Shown one piece after another: positions 8,009-16,412 of a stretch of 64,000 nt of DNA; the first letter of the stretch is position 1, and each line of letters opens with the position of its first letter. A program made the translations under genes and the position numbers. The notes under the pieces were generated by a model. The model was given only the letters and a program-made list of their open reading frames with translations. It was not told the DNA's origin and ran no database searches. Source of the DNA: Kineothrix sp. MB12-C1 (lineage in GTDB: Bacteria; Bacillota; Clostridia; Lachnospirales; Lachnospiraceae); contig NZ_CP132957.1 of the NCBI RefSeq assembly GCF_030863805.1, forward strand, positions 2,170,001-2,234,000, given 5' to 3'.

Positions 8009-8448
8009 GTGTGCTGTTTACCGATATCATGACCGTCTATAACTTCTTCCGGCACCCTGAGACAGAAAAAGAGGTCTGGAATCGTACCATAATAAAAGGC
8101 GTACAGTGGAGTCATAACAAAAGTGAAGTGTCTACTTCCAACGGAGTACAGACAGAGAGCAAGGTAGAAAGAATCACCATAGACTTTACTAGAGCCTATG
8201 GAAATAAGGCGTATTTGCCACCGAATGAGTACAGAAAGCTATCCTCCGAAGAAGTTACAGACTATTGGACTTTGGATGCCAAAACGGGGCAAGACATGCT
8301 CGTGCTTGGGGAGTCGAATCATGAGATATCGCGGCAATATAAGTTGTCGGATTTGCAGAAAGATTTCCAATATGCAGTCACGGTCACGGCGGTATCTGAT
8401 AACCGTAATCGTCCAAGACTGAAACATATAAAGGCGGTGGGTAAGTAG
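8005..8448 (+). CDS. Head closure-type protein
   Basis: A 147-residue protein encoded directly after the adaptor, with ATG overlapping the previous stop by 4 bases. It starts MSVLFTDIMTVYNFFRHP and is rich in beta-strand patterns (KVERITIDFTRAYG, DMLVLGESNHEIS). In phages with this gene order the second small gene after the capsid forms the head-closure or stopper ring; that is inference from synteny. The C-terminal segment is basic (NRNRPRLKHIKAVGK). No alternative start is needed. Confidence 0.7.
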   Translation: MSVLFTDIMTVYNFFRHPETEKEVWNRTIIKGVQWSHNKSEVSTSNGVQTESKVERITIDFTRAYGNKAYLPPNEYRKLSSEEVTDYWTLDAKTGQDMLVLGESNHEISRQYKLSDLQKDFQYAVTVTAVSDNRNRPRLKHIKAVGK

Positions 8449-8807
8449 TGGGTTTTGACTGTGAAATTAGATTTAACCTTGATGATTGTATGGAAACGCT
8501 TGGAATCGATGAAAAAGGAAGGGTTCAGCAGTTCGTCACAAAAGAATTTATGAAAAATGTTCAGCGATTTGTTCCTTTGGATGTGGCTGAAAAATACGAG
8601 TATCCGGGTAGACTGATTAACAGTTGCCGCATTGAAAATGATACCGATGTGGTATGGGAAACGCCTTATGCAAGAAGGTTATATTATCATCCAGAGTACC
8701 ACTTTCAGGGCGAGCCTACACGTGGCGGATATTGGGCTGATAGATATTTGCAGGATGGTGGAATGGAAGAACTTGAGGATGGAGCGAGGAGGATTGTTAA
8801 GAAGTGA
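8448..8807 (+). CDS. Minor capsid/tail-completion protein (Minor_capsid_2-like)
   Basis: A 119-residue protein using GTG at 8448, which shares one base with the previous stop codon. It carries RFVPLDVAEKYEYPGRL and WETPYARRLYYHPEYHF followed by GGYWADRYL, the signature of the small minor-capsid family found at this position in Listeria and Clostridia siphophages. It likely completes the neck and sets tail attachment. The overlap pattern 8005/8448/8804 shows tight translational coupling of the connector genes. Confidence 0.82.
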   Translation: MGFDCEIRFNLDDCMETLGIDEKGRVQQFVTKEFMKNVQRFVPLDVAEKYEYPGRLINSCRIENDTDVVWETPYARRLYYHPEYHFQGEPTRGGYWADRYLQDGGMEELEDGARRIVKK

Positions 8808-9217
8808 CGATATCACAAGAGATTATTAAATGGTTAAAAACGTTTGATTTAGACGAATATCGGAAGATGAGCCACATAGATACAGATATCCAGAGTGCCG
8901 AAGTGGAATCCTACTCATTAATAAAAGAACCGGTGCAGAATGCTAAGAAATACTTATCCGGTAAACAGGAAATTACAGAGCATTATGCTATCATGGCACG
9001 TCTAGCCAGTCAGACAAATACAGACCGCATAGAAAATAACGGTTTTGGAGAATCACTGACAGAATGGGTTAATGAGCAGGACAAGATAAGAAATTATCCT
9101 GATATTGGAATGAAAACCCAAGCGATTAGTGTAACAACTCCGTTTTATATCGGTAAGACGGAAACGAACAATAGTCTTTATCAGATGACTATTGCAATCA
9201 AATATATAAAGGAGTAG
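8804..9217 (+). CDS. Tail terminator/minor capsid protein
   Basis: A 137-residue protein with GTG start at 8804 overlapping the previous stop by 4 bases. Sequence features: TISQEIIKWLKTFDLDEY at the start and AISVTTPFYIGKTETN near the end, typical of the minor capsid 3 / tail terminator group that caps the tail tube. No upstream ATG is possible without passing the overlapping gene. It is followed after 6 bases by the tail tube gene. Confidence 0.75.
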   Translation: MTISQEIIKWLKTFDLDEYRKMSHIDTDIQSAEVESYSLIKEPVQNAKKYLSGKQEITEHYAIMARLASQTNTDRIENNGFGESLTEWVNEQDKIRNYPDIGMKTQAISVTTPFYIGKTETNNSLYQMTIAIKYIKE

Positions 9218-9223
9218 TGGATT

Positions 9224-9703
9224 ATGAAGAGAGAAGAGTTACAACATTATTTTGATACCTCTATGGGAAAAGAAACTGATTATGCGCTTATTGGTGATGG
9301 GGTTTCTTCCTTGACCGAGGAATTTAATCCAGAGGAAGGTACAAGCCAGTGGATTAATCAGGCAAACGGTAATACAGAGGTTAAATCCTATACCCCCTCC
9401 ATTGAGGTTGCGAAAGAAGATTGTATTGACGATGATATGCAGGATTGTATTGATACACTCGTTGATACCCTGCCTACAGGAACCAGTGCAGAATCATTTT
9501 ATGTAAGGCTTAGATTAAAAGATAATATTTCTGCAGGTGTGTATAAAGCGTATCGGCGCAAGTGTGCTGTGTCTGTGGTCAATACTGGTGGTGATGCGGG
9601 AAACAACGTATCCAATACAATCAAAATCGGTGGTAAGGGTGATGCAGTAGCAGGAACATTTGATATATCTACTAACACATTTACTGTAGGAGTAGAACCG
9701 TAA
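9224..9703 (+). CDS. Major tail (tube) protein
   Basis: A 159-residue protein. It starts MKREELQHYFDTSM after AAAGGAGTAG and has the beta-rich tail-tube composition (GDGVSSLTEEFNPEEGTSQW, then VKSYTPSIEVAKED). The C-terminus alternates glycine and valine (IKIGGKGDAVAGTFDIS). Position between tail terminator and chaperone pair identifies it as the tube subunit. A stable GC-rich hairpin follows the stop, perhaps to stabilise this abundant message. Confidence 0.88.
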   Translation: MKREELQHYFDTSMGKETDYALIGDGVSSLTEEFNPEEGTSQWINQANGNTEVKSYTPSIEVAKEDCIDDDMQDCIDTLVDTLPTGTSAESFYVRLRLKDNISAGVYKAYRRKCAVSVVNTGGDAGNNVSNTIKIGGKGDAVAGTFDISTNTFTVGVEP

Positions 9704-9719
9704 GGACAAGAATGGAATA

Positions 9720-9738
9720 GCGGCGGTTTAGCCGCCGC
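9720..9738 (+). promoter_or_regulatory. GC-rich hairpin after the tail tube gene
   Basis: A perfect 7-base GCGGCGG/CCGCCGC inverted repeat with a five-base loop, standing out from AT-rich surroundings. There is no T-run, so it is more likely a 3' end stabiliser or transcription pause than a terminator. Confidence 0.6.
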
Positions 9739-9757
9739 AATATTGGAGGAATAAGCG

Positions 9758-10321
9758 ATGCAGGAATATAGAATAGGCGGAAAAGTATCAGAGAACCTTA
9801 TAAAGGTGATAGTAAATAGTCAGGATGACTATATCATGTTGAATTCAAATGACGCAGTTTTTGTAGATAAGTACACAGGCATTATCAAGTGGATGCAGGA
9901 ACGGGGCACATCTTATGATAAATCTGTTGGAAAATGGGAAAAGAAATATACAGGCCGCAAGCTTGTTGAAATTAAAGATGGAGTAACAGAGATTGACACG
10001 GAACAAATTTTGGAGTTGTCAAAGTTACGCATTGAAATGTGCATGGAATGCTGTGAAAGAATAGATAGCTTGTTTGGTGATGGAACCATAAAAAAGTATT
10101 TCCGTGAAATATATGAGGAAATTCCTGATTTTGTTCCAGATGAAGACTGCATTTATGATTTCTTTGAGGAAATTAGTCCAATCGTTGGCGATGTATTTAA
10201 CAGACGTATTGACAACGTAAAGGCGAAATACAGAAAGAATCGAAAACCGACACATACAAAATCTAAATCAGAATTGATTGCTGAGTACAAAGAAAAGAAA
10301 GAAGCTGTGGCTGATGAATAA
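9758..10321 (+). CDS. Tail assembly chaperone-like protein
   Basis: A 187-residue protein in the place of lambda G. GGAGGAAT at 9744-9751 precedes ATG 9758. It has a mixed N-terminal domain (VNSQDDYIMLNSNDAVF) and an acidic, helical C-terminal half ending in a basic tail (KAKYRKNRKPTHTKSKSEL). Chaperones of this kind coat the tape measure while the tail forms. The next gene begins 8 bases before its stop but in the +1 frame; I see no slippery heptamer, so coupled translation is more likely than the lambda-type -1 frameshift. Confidence 0.75.
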   Translation: MQEYRIGGKVSENLIKVIVNSQDDYIMLNSNDAVFVDKYTGIIKWMQERGTSYDKSVGKWEKKYTGRKLVEIKDGVTEIDTEQILELSKLRIEMCMECCERIDSLFGDGTIKKYFREIYEEIPDFVPDEDCIYDFFEEISPIVGDVFNRRIDNVKAKYRKNRKPTHTKSKSELIAEYKEKKEAVADE

Positions 10322-10901
10322 TGTTATGCTTTCTGACCTTCCTGATGAGTGGAAAGGATATCAGATAGAAGCAGATTTTAGAATTGGATTACAGATTTCC
10401 CAATTACTGTATGATTCGGATTACACAGAATTTGAAAGAATAACAGGATGTATTGATTTATTGTATTACGATATACCTGAAAGTGTAGAAGAAGCAATGC
10501 AGGGAATTACATGGTTTTTGAACGGATGGAACCATGATAATTTTGAAAAAGGCGATAATGTGCGTTGTGTGGATTTTGATATGGACCAATGGAGAATCTA
10601 TAGTGCTTTCTTGAATCAATACCATATTAATCTTTCAGAAGCAGATATGCATTGGTGGAAGTTTATGGGCTTGCTTACGGCCTTGAATGAATGCGCTTAC
10701 ACTCAGGTGGTAGGCATACGTTCCGAAAAGATAAATCCAAAGCTTTCACAAAAGGAAAAAGAAGCAAAAAAGAAAGCGAAGAGAATATATGCTATCCAAA
10801 ACGGGGATGATCAGGATGAAATGTCTACGGAAGAGAAAGCCCGTTATGATGAGTTTATGAAATTTGCAAAAATAAATAAAGCCAATTCAGAGCCGGGGTG
10901 A
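10314..10901 (+). CDS. Bacteriophage Gp15-like protein (second tail chaperone)
   Basis: A 195-residue protein of the Gp15 family: it opens MLSDLPDEWKGYQIEADFRIG and has the conserved WWKFMGLLTALNEC and the basic SQKEKEAKKKAKRIYA region. Gp15 proteins sit between the first chaperone and the tape measure. The frame opens at 10278 upstream; ATG 10314 overlaps the preceding stop, while ATG 10326 is an equally possible start. Either choice leaves the conserved part intact. A terminator-like hairpin follows 10 bases after the stop. Confidence 0.8.
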   Translation: MNNVMLSDLPDEWKGYQIEADFRIGLQISQLLYDSDYTEFERITGCIDLLYYDIPESVEEAMQGITWFLNGWNHDNFEKGDNVRCVDFDMDQWRIYSAFLNQYHINLSEADMHWWKFMGLLTALNECAYTQVVGIRSEKINPKLSQKEKEAKKKAKRIYAIQNGDDQDEMSTEEKARYDEFMKFAKINKANSEPG

Positions 10902-10911
10902 CCCTTTAGAG

Positions 10912-10943
10912 AGCCAATTGTACATCGTGTGCAGTTGGCTTTT
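10912..10943 (+). terminator. Terminator-like hairpin between Gp15 and tape measure genes
   Basis: Arms 10912-10924 and 10928-10940 pair at all 13 positions (three G.U) around TCG, followed by TTTT. It sits 10 bases after the Gp15 stop and about 20 bases before the tape measure start. In the middle of a late operon it must be read through, or it lowers tape measure expression. Confidence 0.7.
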
Positions 10944-10962
10944 CTGATAGGTGGTGAGTGGT

Positions 10963-13788
10963 TTGGGTGATTATGCAGCAAGCATAAGAGTAGGTACAAA
11001 AATAGAAACAAAACAGGCAAGTACGCAGCTTTTAAGCCTAGAAAATCGCCTGACTAAGACAAAAGATAAAATAATGTCTCTTAGCGATAAGATGAAAGAA
11101 CTAGAGCAGAGGAAGGCTCCAACCAAGGAGTATAAAGAACTTCAAACGCAATTAGAAGCCGCAACCAAGGAACTTGGGAATTTAATAAGTAGACAAAACG
11201 ATTTAGAAGCGATAGGAATTAAATCAGGCGCATTATGGAATGAAATTAATGAAGAGATAGCAAGTGCCGGCATAAAAGTAGATGAAATAAAAGAAAGTAT
11301 GGAACGGCTTGAAACGGCCGGAAAAGCTTTTTCATTAGGGAGCGATAGCAAGGAATATGAGACTGTATCTCAGCAATTAAAACATGCGCAAAATGATTTG
11401 ATGTTGCTTCAACAAAAACATGATGAAGCTATTGGGAAAATGGGTACGTCTGAACAAAGATTCGGGCAAAATGCAGTTTCAACTTTTAAGAAGATAGCAG
11501 AATCTGCTAAGAGTGCATTTGGTAAGGCAGCATCCTTTACACGTTCCGCGTTATCTAAAGTATCAGGTACGTTTCAGAAGATTGGGAATGTTGCAAAAGG
11601 TGTATTTCAAAGGCTTCATAGAGATACAACAAGGCAGAATTCTTTATTTTCTACTATGAAATCAAGGCTCGGGAGTATTGCTTTAAGCCTCCTTGTATTC
11701 AATTGGATTTCGAAAGGTTTTCGCGCCATGATTGCCGGGATGAAAGAGGGACTGCAGAATCTTGCACAATATTCGAGAGAATATAATGCGGTTATGTCAG
11801 ATATGGTGAGTGCGCTTGCTACTTTAAAAAATGCATTTGCCACGGCCTTTGCTCCGATTGCAACCATAGCCATTCCCTATATCACACAATTAATCAATTA
11901 TCTGACAGCGGCAGTAAATAAAGTGGCACAATTCGTCTCTGCTCTTACGGGCAAAACGACTTGGATAAAGGCAAAGAAGCAGACCATAGATTATGCACAG
12001 AGTTTAAACAAAGTATCGAAATCGGCAAAAGAAGCCTATCGTTCATTGGCTTCCTTCGACGAGTTAAATATACTAAATAAGAATGATATTCCAGAATCAG
12101 AAACCGGAGGCATTGACCCATCCGGCATGTTTGAAGAACTACCTATTGATTCCAAAATTAAGGCATTGGCAGATAAAATAAAGGATATTTTGCGTGGAGA
12201 CGATTGGTCTGAAATAGGAAGAATGATTGCTGCTAAGATAAATGAAGCAATGAAAAAAATCCCTTGGGATAAGATTCAGCCGGAAGCCAAAAGAATTGCA
12301 AGCGGAATTGCCACTTTGCTCAATGGATTTATTTATGAATTAGATTGGACTCTTTTAGGTTATACACTAGCACAAGGGCTAAATACTGCACTTATCTTCT
12401 TAAATACTTTTGCAGAGAAATTCGATTGGAAGGAATTGGGGAAAGCTCTTTCCGAAGGTATTAACGCGCTTGCTGAGTATTTTGATTGGAAGCTGTTGGG
12501 AGATACGATAAAAAATTGGTGGAATGGAATTGTTAATTTCCTTTACGAACTTATCGTTGGCACTGATTGGGAAAAGTTAGGAGAAAGCATTGGTGAAGCA
12601 TTCAATACAGCTTTAAATGGCATTGATTGGATGCACACAGCGGAAATGCTGGGCGAGGGAATTAACTCTATTTTTGAATTTCTCCTTGGTCTTGGAAAAG
12701 AAATTCAATGGGGGCAGATAGGATTTGAAATTTCCAATTTCTTAAACGAAGGATTTTCTTCTATTGATGCAGAGATGGCGGGTGAAAGTGTACGTACTTG
12801 GATAGATGGAATTTTCCACTCTGCACTTATGGCACTTAAAAATACGGATTGGGGGCAAGTAGGAAGCGGGCTGGCTACATTTGTAAATGAGAGTATATTA
12901 TACGCCGATTGGAAACAGATTGGGGCTACATTATCCGAATTGGCAAATGGCTTCCTGGATTTCGTATTAGAGGCTGTTGAAACTCTTGATTGGGGACAAG
13001 TTGGAAGAGATATCGTTGATTTTCTTATTAATATAGATTGGTTAGGTCTTTTTGGAAGACTTCTGGTGATTATTTGTGAAGTTGTACTGGGATTAAGAGA
13101 AGGAATAGAGGAAGCATTTTTAGAATTAGCAAGCTACCTCCCTGATGGTTTTCTGAAAGGGATTATTGAAGGATTTTTAGGTATTGACAAATGGATAGAT
13201 GATCATATTTTCAGGCCTTTTATAGAAGCTATTAAAAGCTTATTCGGAATTCATTCACCATCAACAGTCATGGCAGAGATAGGGAAGTTTCTTATATCTG
13301 GACTAATCAAAGGCATTGGTGATAAGAAATCAGATTTGACTGATACATTGACAAACGTATATGACACGGTAAAAGGGATATTGGATAGATTGAAAAACTT
13401 TGTGTCAGACATGGTGTCGTCAATAAAAGATAAAATATCATCCATCACAAGTGGAGTATCTTCCGCATGGAGTAGCGTGACAAGCTGGGGAGCAAGTTCA
13501 TTTGGAAGAAGCACTAACTATATGATGTATTCCGATGATATTCCGGAGCTGGCAACTGGAGGCATAACCACAGGAACTACAATTGCTAAGATTGGAGAGG
13601 CTGGTCGTGAAGCGGTTCTTCCGTTAGAAAACAATACCGGATGGATGGACACTTTGGCGGATAAGATAAATGGAAGTGGAACTTATACATTTGTGGCAGA
13701 AATAGATGGACGCGAAATATTCCGTGAGGTTATTGATAGGGGAGAAATATATTCAAAGTCTACGGGTAAACAAGCGTTTTCATACTAA
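10963..13788 (+). CDS. Tape measure protein with DW repeats
   Basis: A 941-residue protein that sets tail length. I prefer TTG 10963, 8 bases after AGGTGG (10949-10954); GTG 10951 or 10954 would overlap that site. Residues 1-130 form a long coiled coil, then two hydrophobic segments (about 230-250 and 280-300). From about residue 405 to 700 there are about nine degenerate units of 30-40 residues built on an x-D-W-x-x-(L/I/V)-G core. The C-terminus has HSPSTVMAEIGKFLISGLIKG and a glycine-rich TGGITTGTTIAKIGEAG motif seen in Firmicutes tape measures. One of the longest genes of the prophage, as expected. Confidence 0.93.
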   Translation: MGDYAASIRVGTKIETKQASTQLLSLENRLTKTKDKIMSLSDKMKELEQRKAPTKEYKELQTQLEAATKELGNLISRQNDLEAIGIKSGALWNEINEEIASAGIKVDEIKESMERLETAGKAFSLGSDSKEYETVSQQLKHAQNDLMLLQQKHDEAIGKMGTSEQRFGQNAVSTFKKIAESAKSAFGKAASFTRSALSKVSGTFQKIGNVAKGVFQRLHRDTTRQNSLFSTMKSRLGSIALSLLVFNWISKGFRAMIAGMKEGLQNLAQYSREYNAVMSDMVSALATLKNAFATAFAPIATIAIPYITQLINYLTAAVNKVAQFVSALTGKTTWIKAKKQTIDYAQSLNKVSKSAKEAYRSLASFDELNILNKNDIPESETGGIDPSGMFEELPIDSKIKALADKIKDILRGDDWSEIGRMIAAKINEAMKKIPWDKIQPEAKRIASGIATLLNGFIYELDWTLLGYTLAQGLNTALIFLNTFAEKFDWKELGKALSEGINALAEYFDWKLLGDTIKNWWNGIVNFLYELIVGTDWEKLGESIGEAFNTALNGIDWMHTAEMLGEGINSIFEFLLGLGKEIQWGQIGFEISNFLNEGFSSIDAEMAGESVRTWIDGIFHSALMALKNTDWGQVGSGLATFVNESILYADWKQIGATLSELANGFLDFVLEAVETLDWGQVGRDIVDFLINIDWLGLFGRLLVIICEVVLGLREGIEEAFLELASYLPDGFLKGIIEGFLGIDKWIDDHIFRPFIEAIKSLFGIHSPSTVMAEIGKFLISGLIKGIGDKKSDLTDTLTNVYDTVKGILDRLKNFVSDMVSSIKDKISSITSGVSSAWSSVTSWGASSFGRSTNYMMYSDDIPELATGGITTGTTIAKIGEAGREAVLPLENNTGWMDTLADKINGSGTYTFVAEIDGREIFREVIDRGEIYSKSTGKQAFSY

Positions 13789-13803
13789 GGAAAGGAATGA
13801 GAA

Positions 13804-14220
13804 ATGTTTGGCGGATGGTTAATTAAATTTGGCAATGTTACTCTTCCTAATTCCTTTCTATTAGCGGATGGGTGGGAGAGTACACCAAATCAAAGAGTAG
13901 AAATAGATGCTTACAGGGATGCAAATGTGTTATTGCACAGGGAAACTTCGGAGAATTATAAAACAAAGATTACATTTTCTGTGCGTGAGATGAATCTAAG
14001 TGAAAAAATGGCGTTCCAAAATGTGATAGGTCTGGCAACTTTGAGTGGGGCTGAAAAAAAGGAACGAAAAGTATCTGTTACTTATTGGAACGATGAGGAT
14101 AATGTATATACTTCTGCAGTCATGTATATGCCGGATATCAAATATCAAATACATACTGTTGACGAAAGGAAAAATGATATTAACTATAATTCCTTTAAAG
14201 TTACATTGATTGAATATTAG
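13804..14220 (+). CDS. Distal tail-associated protein
   Basis: A 138-residue protein between the tape measure and the tail-tip protein, the place where siphophages encode the Dit hub or a small accessory to it. It starts MFGGWLIKFGNVTLPNSFLL after AAAGGAATGAG and contains YMPDIKYQIHTVDE near the end. It is much shorter than a classical Dit (about 250 residues), so it may be a hub core only. Function is inferred from position. Confidence 0.6.
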   Translation: MFGGWLIKFGNVTLPNSFLLADGWESTPNQRVEIDAYRDANVLLHRETSENYKTKITFSVREMNLSEKMAFQNVIGLATLSGAEKKERKVSVTYWNDEDNVYTSAVMYMPDIKYQIHTVDERKNDINYNSFKVTLIEY

Positions 14221-14228
14221 GAGGTCGC

Positions 14229-16181
14229 ATGGGATTAAAAGAATTATATTATGAAAACTCCATAGATAAGCAATTAGTAATTTCCTATGATGATAAAGAG
14301 ATAAATAATACAGATGTAGAAAGCGAAAGCATGGAATTGGAAGAGTGTCTTTGTTCGGAGAAGAGGCTTACTTTTGGTTCTTGTGAGTCTAGTGTATTTA
14401 AAATTAGGGTTCGAAACCATGTGACACCAATGACGGGTAAGCGGATTACGGTAAGCGAATACTTGGATGGTGATAGGAATAACTTTTTTACTTTTGGTAC
14501 TTATATAGTAGATTCTGATAAGCCGGAAGCAAACAGAACATATCGCGATATTATTGCCTACGATGATATGTGGCGGATTATTAATACGGATGTATCAAGG
14601 TGGTATAACGGGCTAGTATTCCCCTTAAAACTCAAAGCCTTTCGCAGCAGTTTTCTTTCTTATTTTGGCATTGTGCAGGAAGATGTAACTCTAGCTAATG
14701 ATGATTTGATGGTCTATAAAACGATAGAGCCAAGTGAATTAAGCGGAAAAACTGTAATAACTGCCATCTGTGAAATAAATGGATGCTTCGGCCATATAGG
14801 ACGAGATGGGAGATTTCGGTATATATTGCTCCCGGCTATAACAGAAACTCTTTATCCCAGAAATGACCTTTATCCTAAGGACAATCTTTACCCGTCCTTT
14901 AGTCAGTCTGAGAAATACAGCAGGCATAAATATATTAAATGTAGGTATGAGGATTTTAAAACACCTAAGATAGATAAGCTGCAGATTAGGCAGGAAGAGA
15001 ATGATATTGGTGCAATAGCCGGAACTGGTAATAATGCGTACATCGTAGAAGATAACTTCTTATGCTACGGATTAAGTGCACAGATTCTGGCCGGTGTTGC
15101 AAATAATCTTTTTTCTGTCATTAGAGAAGTGAGCCCCTATCATCCTTTTTCGTGTACTGCAATAGGGAATCCGTATATAAACGTTGGAGAACATGTAAGT
15201 ATTTATGAACAAAGGACATTTATAGAAGCATATGTTTTGCGCCGGGTATTAAAGGGAATTCAATCCTTGAAAGACACATTAGAGGCGGACGGAGCGGAGA
15301 TATACGGGGAAAATGTAAATTCTGTACATAAATCTATCTTGCAGCTCAAGGGGAAAACCAATGTACTTACCCGTACGGTTGAAGAGACAAAATCGGAGAT
15401 TAGAGATGTTGAAGCAGGACTTACCAGCTCCATCACTCAAACAGCCGATAAAATTGAAACGGAAGTCACCCGCGCGACAAGTGCTGAATCATTGCTATCC
15501 AGCCGTATTACTCAGACAGCCAATAGTATATCACTGAAAGTATCTAAAGGAGAGGTGTCGTCACAATTAAGTATAGAGAGTGGACAGGTAAAAATATCCT
15601 CCAACCGATTTGTATTAGATTCTACCAATTGTAAAATATCAGCGGATGGAACGATAACCGCTACTAACGGCAACTTTTCCGGCACGATTACTTCCAATAA
15701 CGCCATCATTACCGGCGGTAGAATTAACATGTATGCATCGGGTTCGGATAGTGGAATTATGTTAGTTTATGGCTCTGATTATACGAGTGTAATTGGTACT
15801 GGAATTACTGTTCGAAACACTTATGGTTCATCAACAATTAGCGGAAATTCTATTACGTCCGGTGGTTCCATGTATGTAAAAGATTATCTTTACGTTAATA
15901 ATATTAGAGCCAATACCGGTACTTCTGTTACATTTGGCGATAAGGTATATTTTTCTCAAGATACAGAGTTTAATATCGGAAAAACCCACACAATGAAAGG
16001 CACTATCAATATTGACGGGGAAGTGAAGTGCGGCGGTTCTGCTAGCTATGTTGGATTTTTTGGAAATAGAGGTGCTACTAGGAAATCTGTATCAAAGCTG
16101 TACAGTGCATCCGAAACTAATAACATGAATAAAATCAACGAAATCATAGATGCGCTAAAGGCTTACAATTTAATAGGATAG
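14229..16181 (+). CDS. Tail tip/baseplate hub protein with coiled-coil fibre region
   Basis: A 650-residue minor structural protein. The first ~380 residues form the hub-like domain (VTPMTGKRITVSEYLDGD, then FGTYIVDSDKPEANRTYR), as in tail-associated proteins of the gp44/Tal class. Residues 395-440 are a coiled coil (ETKSEIRDVEAGLTSSITQ, TADKIETEVTRA), followed by a serine- and glycine-rich beta stretch, then a final helix (SASETNNMNKINEIIDALK). No peptidase motif is visible. GGAGGTCGC at 14220-14228 precedes ATG 14229. Likely role: penetration tip and base for the receptor-binding protein. Confidence 0.82.
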   Translation: MGLKELYYENSIDKQLVISYDDKEINNTDVESESMELEECLCSEKRLTFGSCESSVFKIRVRNHVTPMTGKRITVSEYLDGDRNNFFTFGTYIVDSDKPEANRTYRDIIAYDDMWRIINTDVSRWYNGLVFPLKLKAFRSSFLSYFGIVQEDVTLANDDLMVYKTIEPSELSGKTVITAICEINGCFGHIGRDGRFRYILLPAITETLYPRNDLYPKDNLYPSFSQSEKYSRHKYIKCRYEDFKTPKIDKLQIRQEENDIGAIAGTGNNAYIVEDNFLCYGLSAQILAGVANNLFSVIREVSPYHPFSCTAIGNPYINVGEHVSIYEQRTFIEAYVLRRVLKGIQSLKDTLEADGAEIYGENVNSVHKSILQLKGKTNVLTRTVEETKSEIRDVEAGLTSSITQTADKIETEVTRATSAESLLSSRITQTANSISLKVSKGEVSSQLSIESGQVKISSNRFVLDSTNCKISADGTITATNGNFSGTITSNNAIITGGRINMYASGSDSGIMLVYGSDYTSVIGTGITVRNTYGSSTISGNSITSGGSMYVKDYLYVNNIRANTGTSVTFGDKVYFSQDTEFNIGKTHTMKGTINIDGEVKCGGSASYVGFFGNRGATRKSVSKLYSASETNNMNKINEIIDALKAYNLIG

Positions 16182-16190
16182 GGGATAAGT

Positions 16191-16412
16191 ATGGATATAA
16201 AAATAAAGGAACTCAGGAAGAAAATAGTAGATAATATGAATCTGAGTGATTTGCCTATGGAAGTGAAACGCCTTGTACTATATGAGCTTCTATCGGAGAC
16301 GACGGCTGCAGTCGCACAGATTATTACAGAGCAGTTAGAGAATATCCAGGAAGGAGAAACCTTAAATGAACAAGATTTACAGCCGGATCAATTGGGAGAA
16401 TTATCCGAGTGA
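16191..16412 (+). CDS. Small tail-region protein (73 aa)
   Basis: A 73-residue, largely helical acidic protein starting after GGGGATAAGT. It overlaps the following fibre gene by 47 bases in another frame, and the fibre gene's AAGGAG (16350-16355) lies inside it. Overlap of this length is unusual for the operon. The C-terminus is acidic (EGETLNEQDLQPDQLGEL). No family recognised; small proteins here are often fibre chaperones or baseplate accessories, which is only a guess. Confidence 0.6.
   Translation: MDIKIKELRKKIVDNMNLSDLPMEVKRLVLYELLSETTAAVAQIITEQLENIQEGETLNEQDLQPDQLGELSE

Noticed and set aside
9758-10901. Programmed -1 frameshift joining the two tail chaperone genes, as in lambda G-GT
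   Set aside because: The second frame is +1 relative to the first, no slippery heptamer is visible, and the Gp15 gene has its own start codons.
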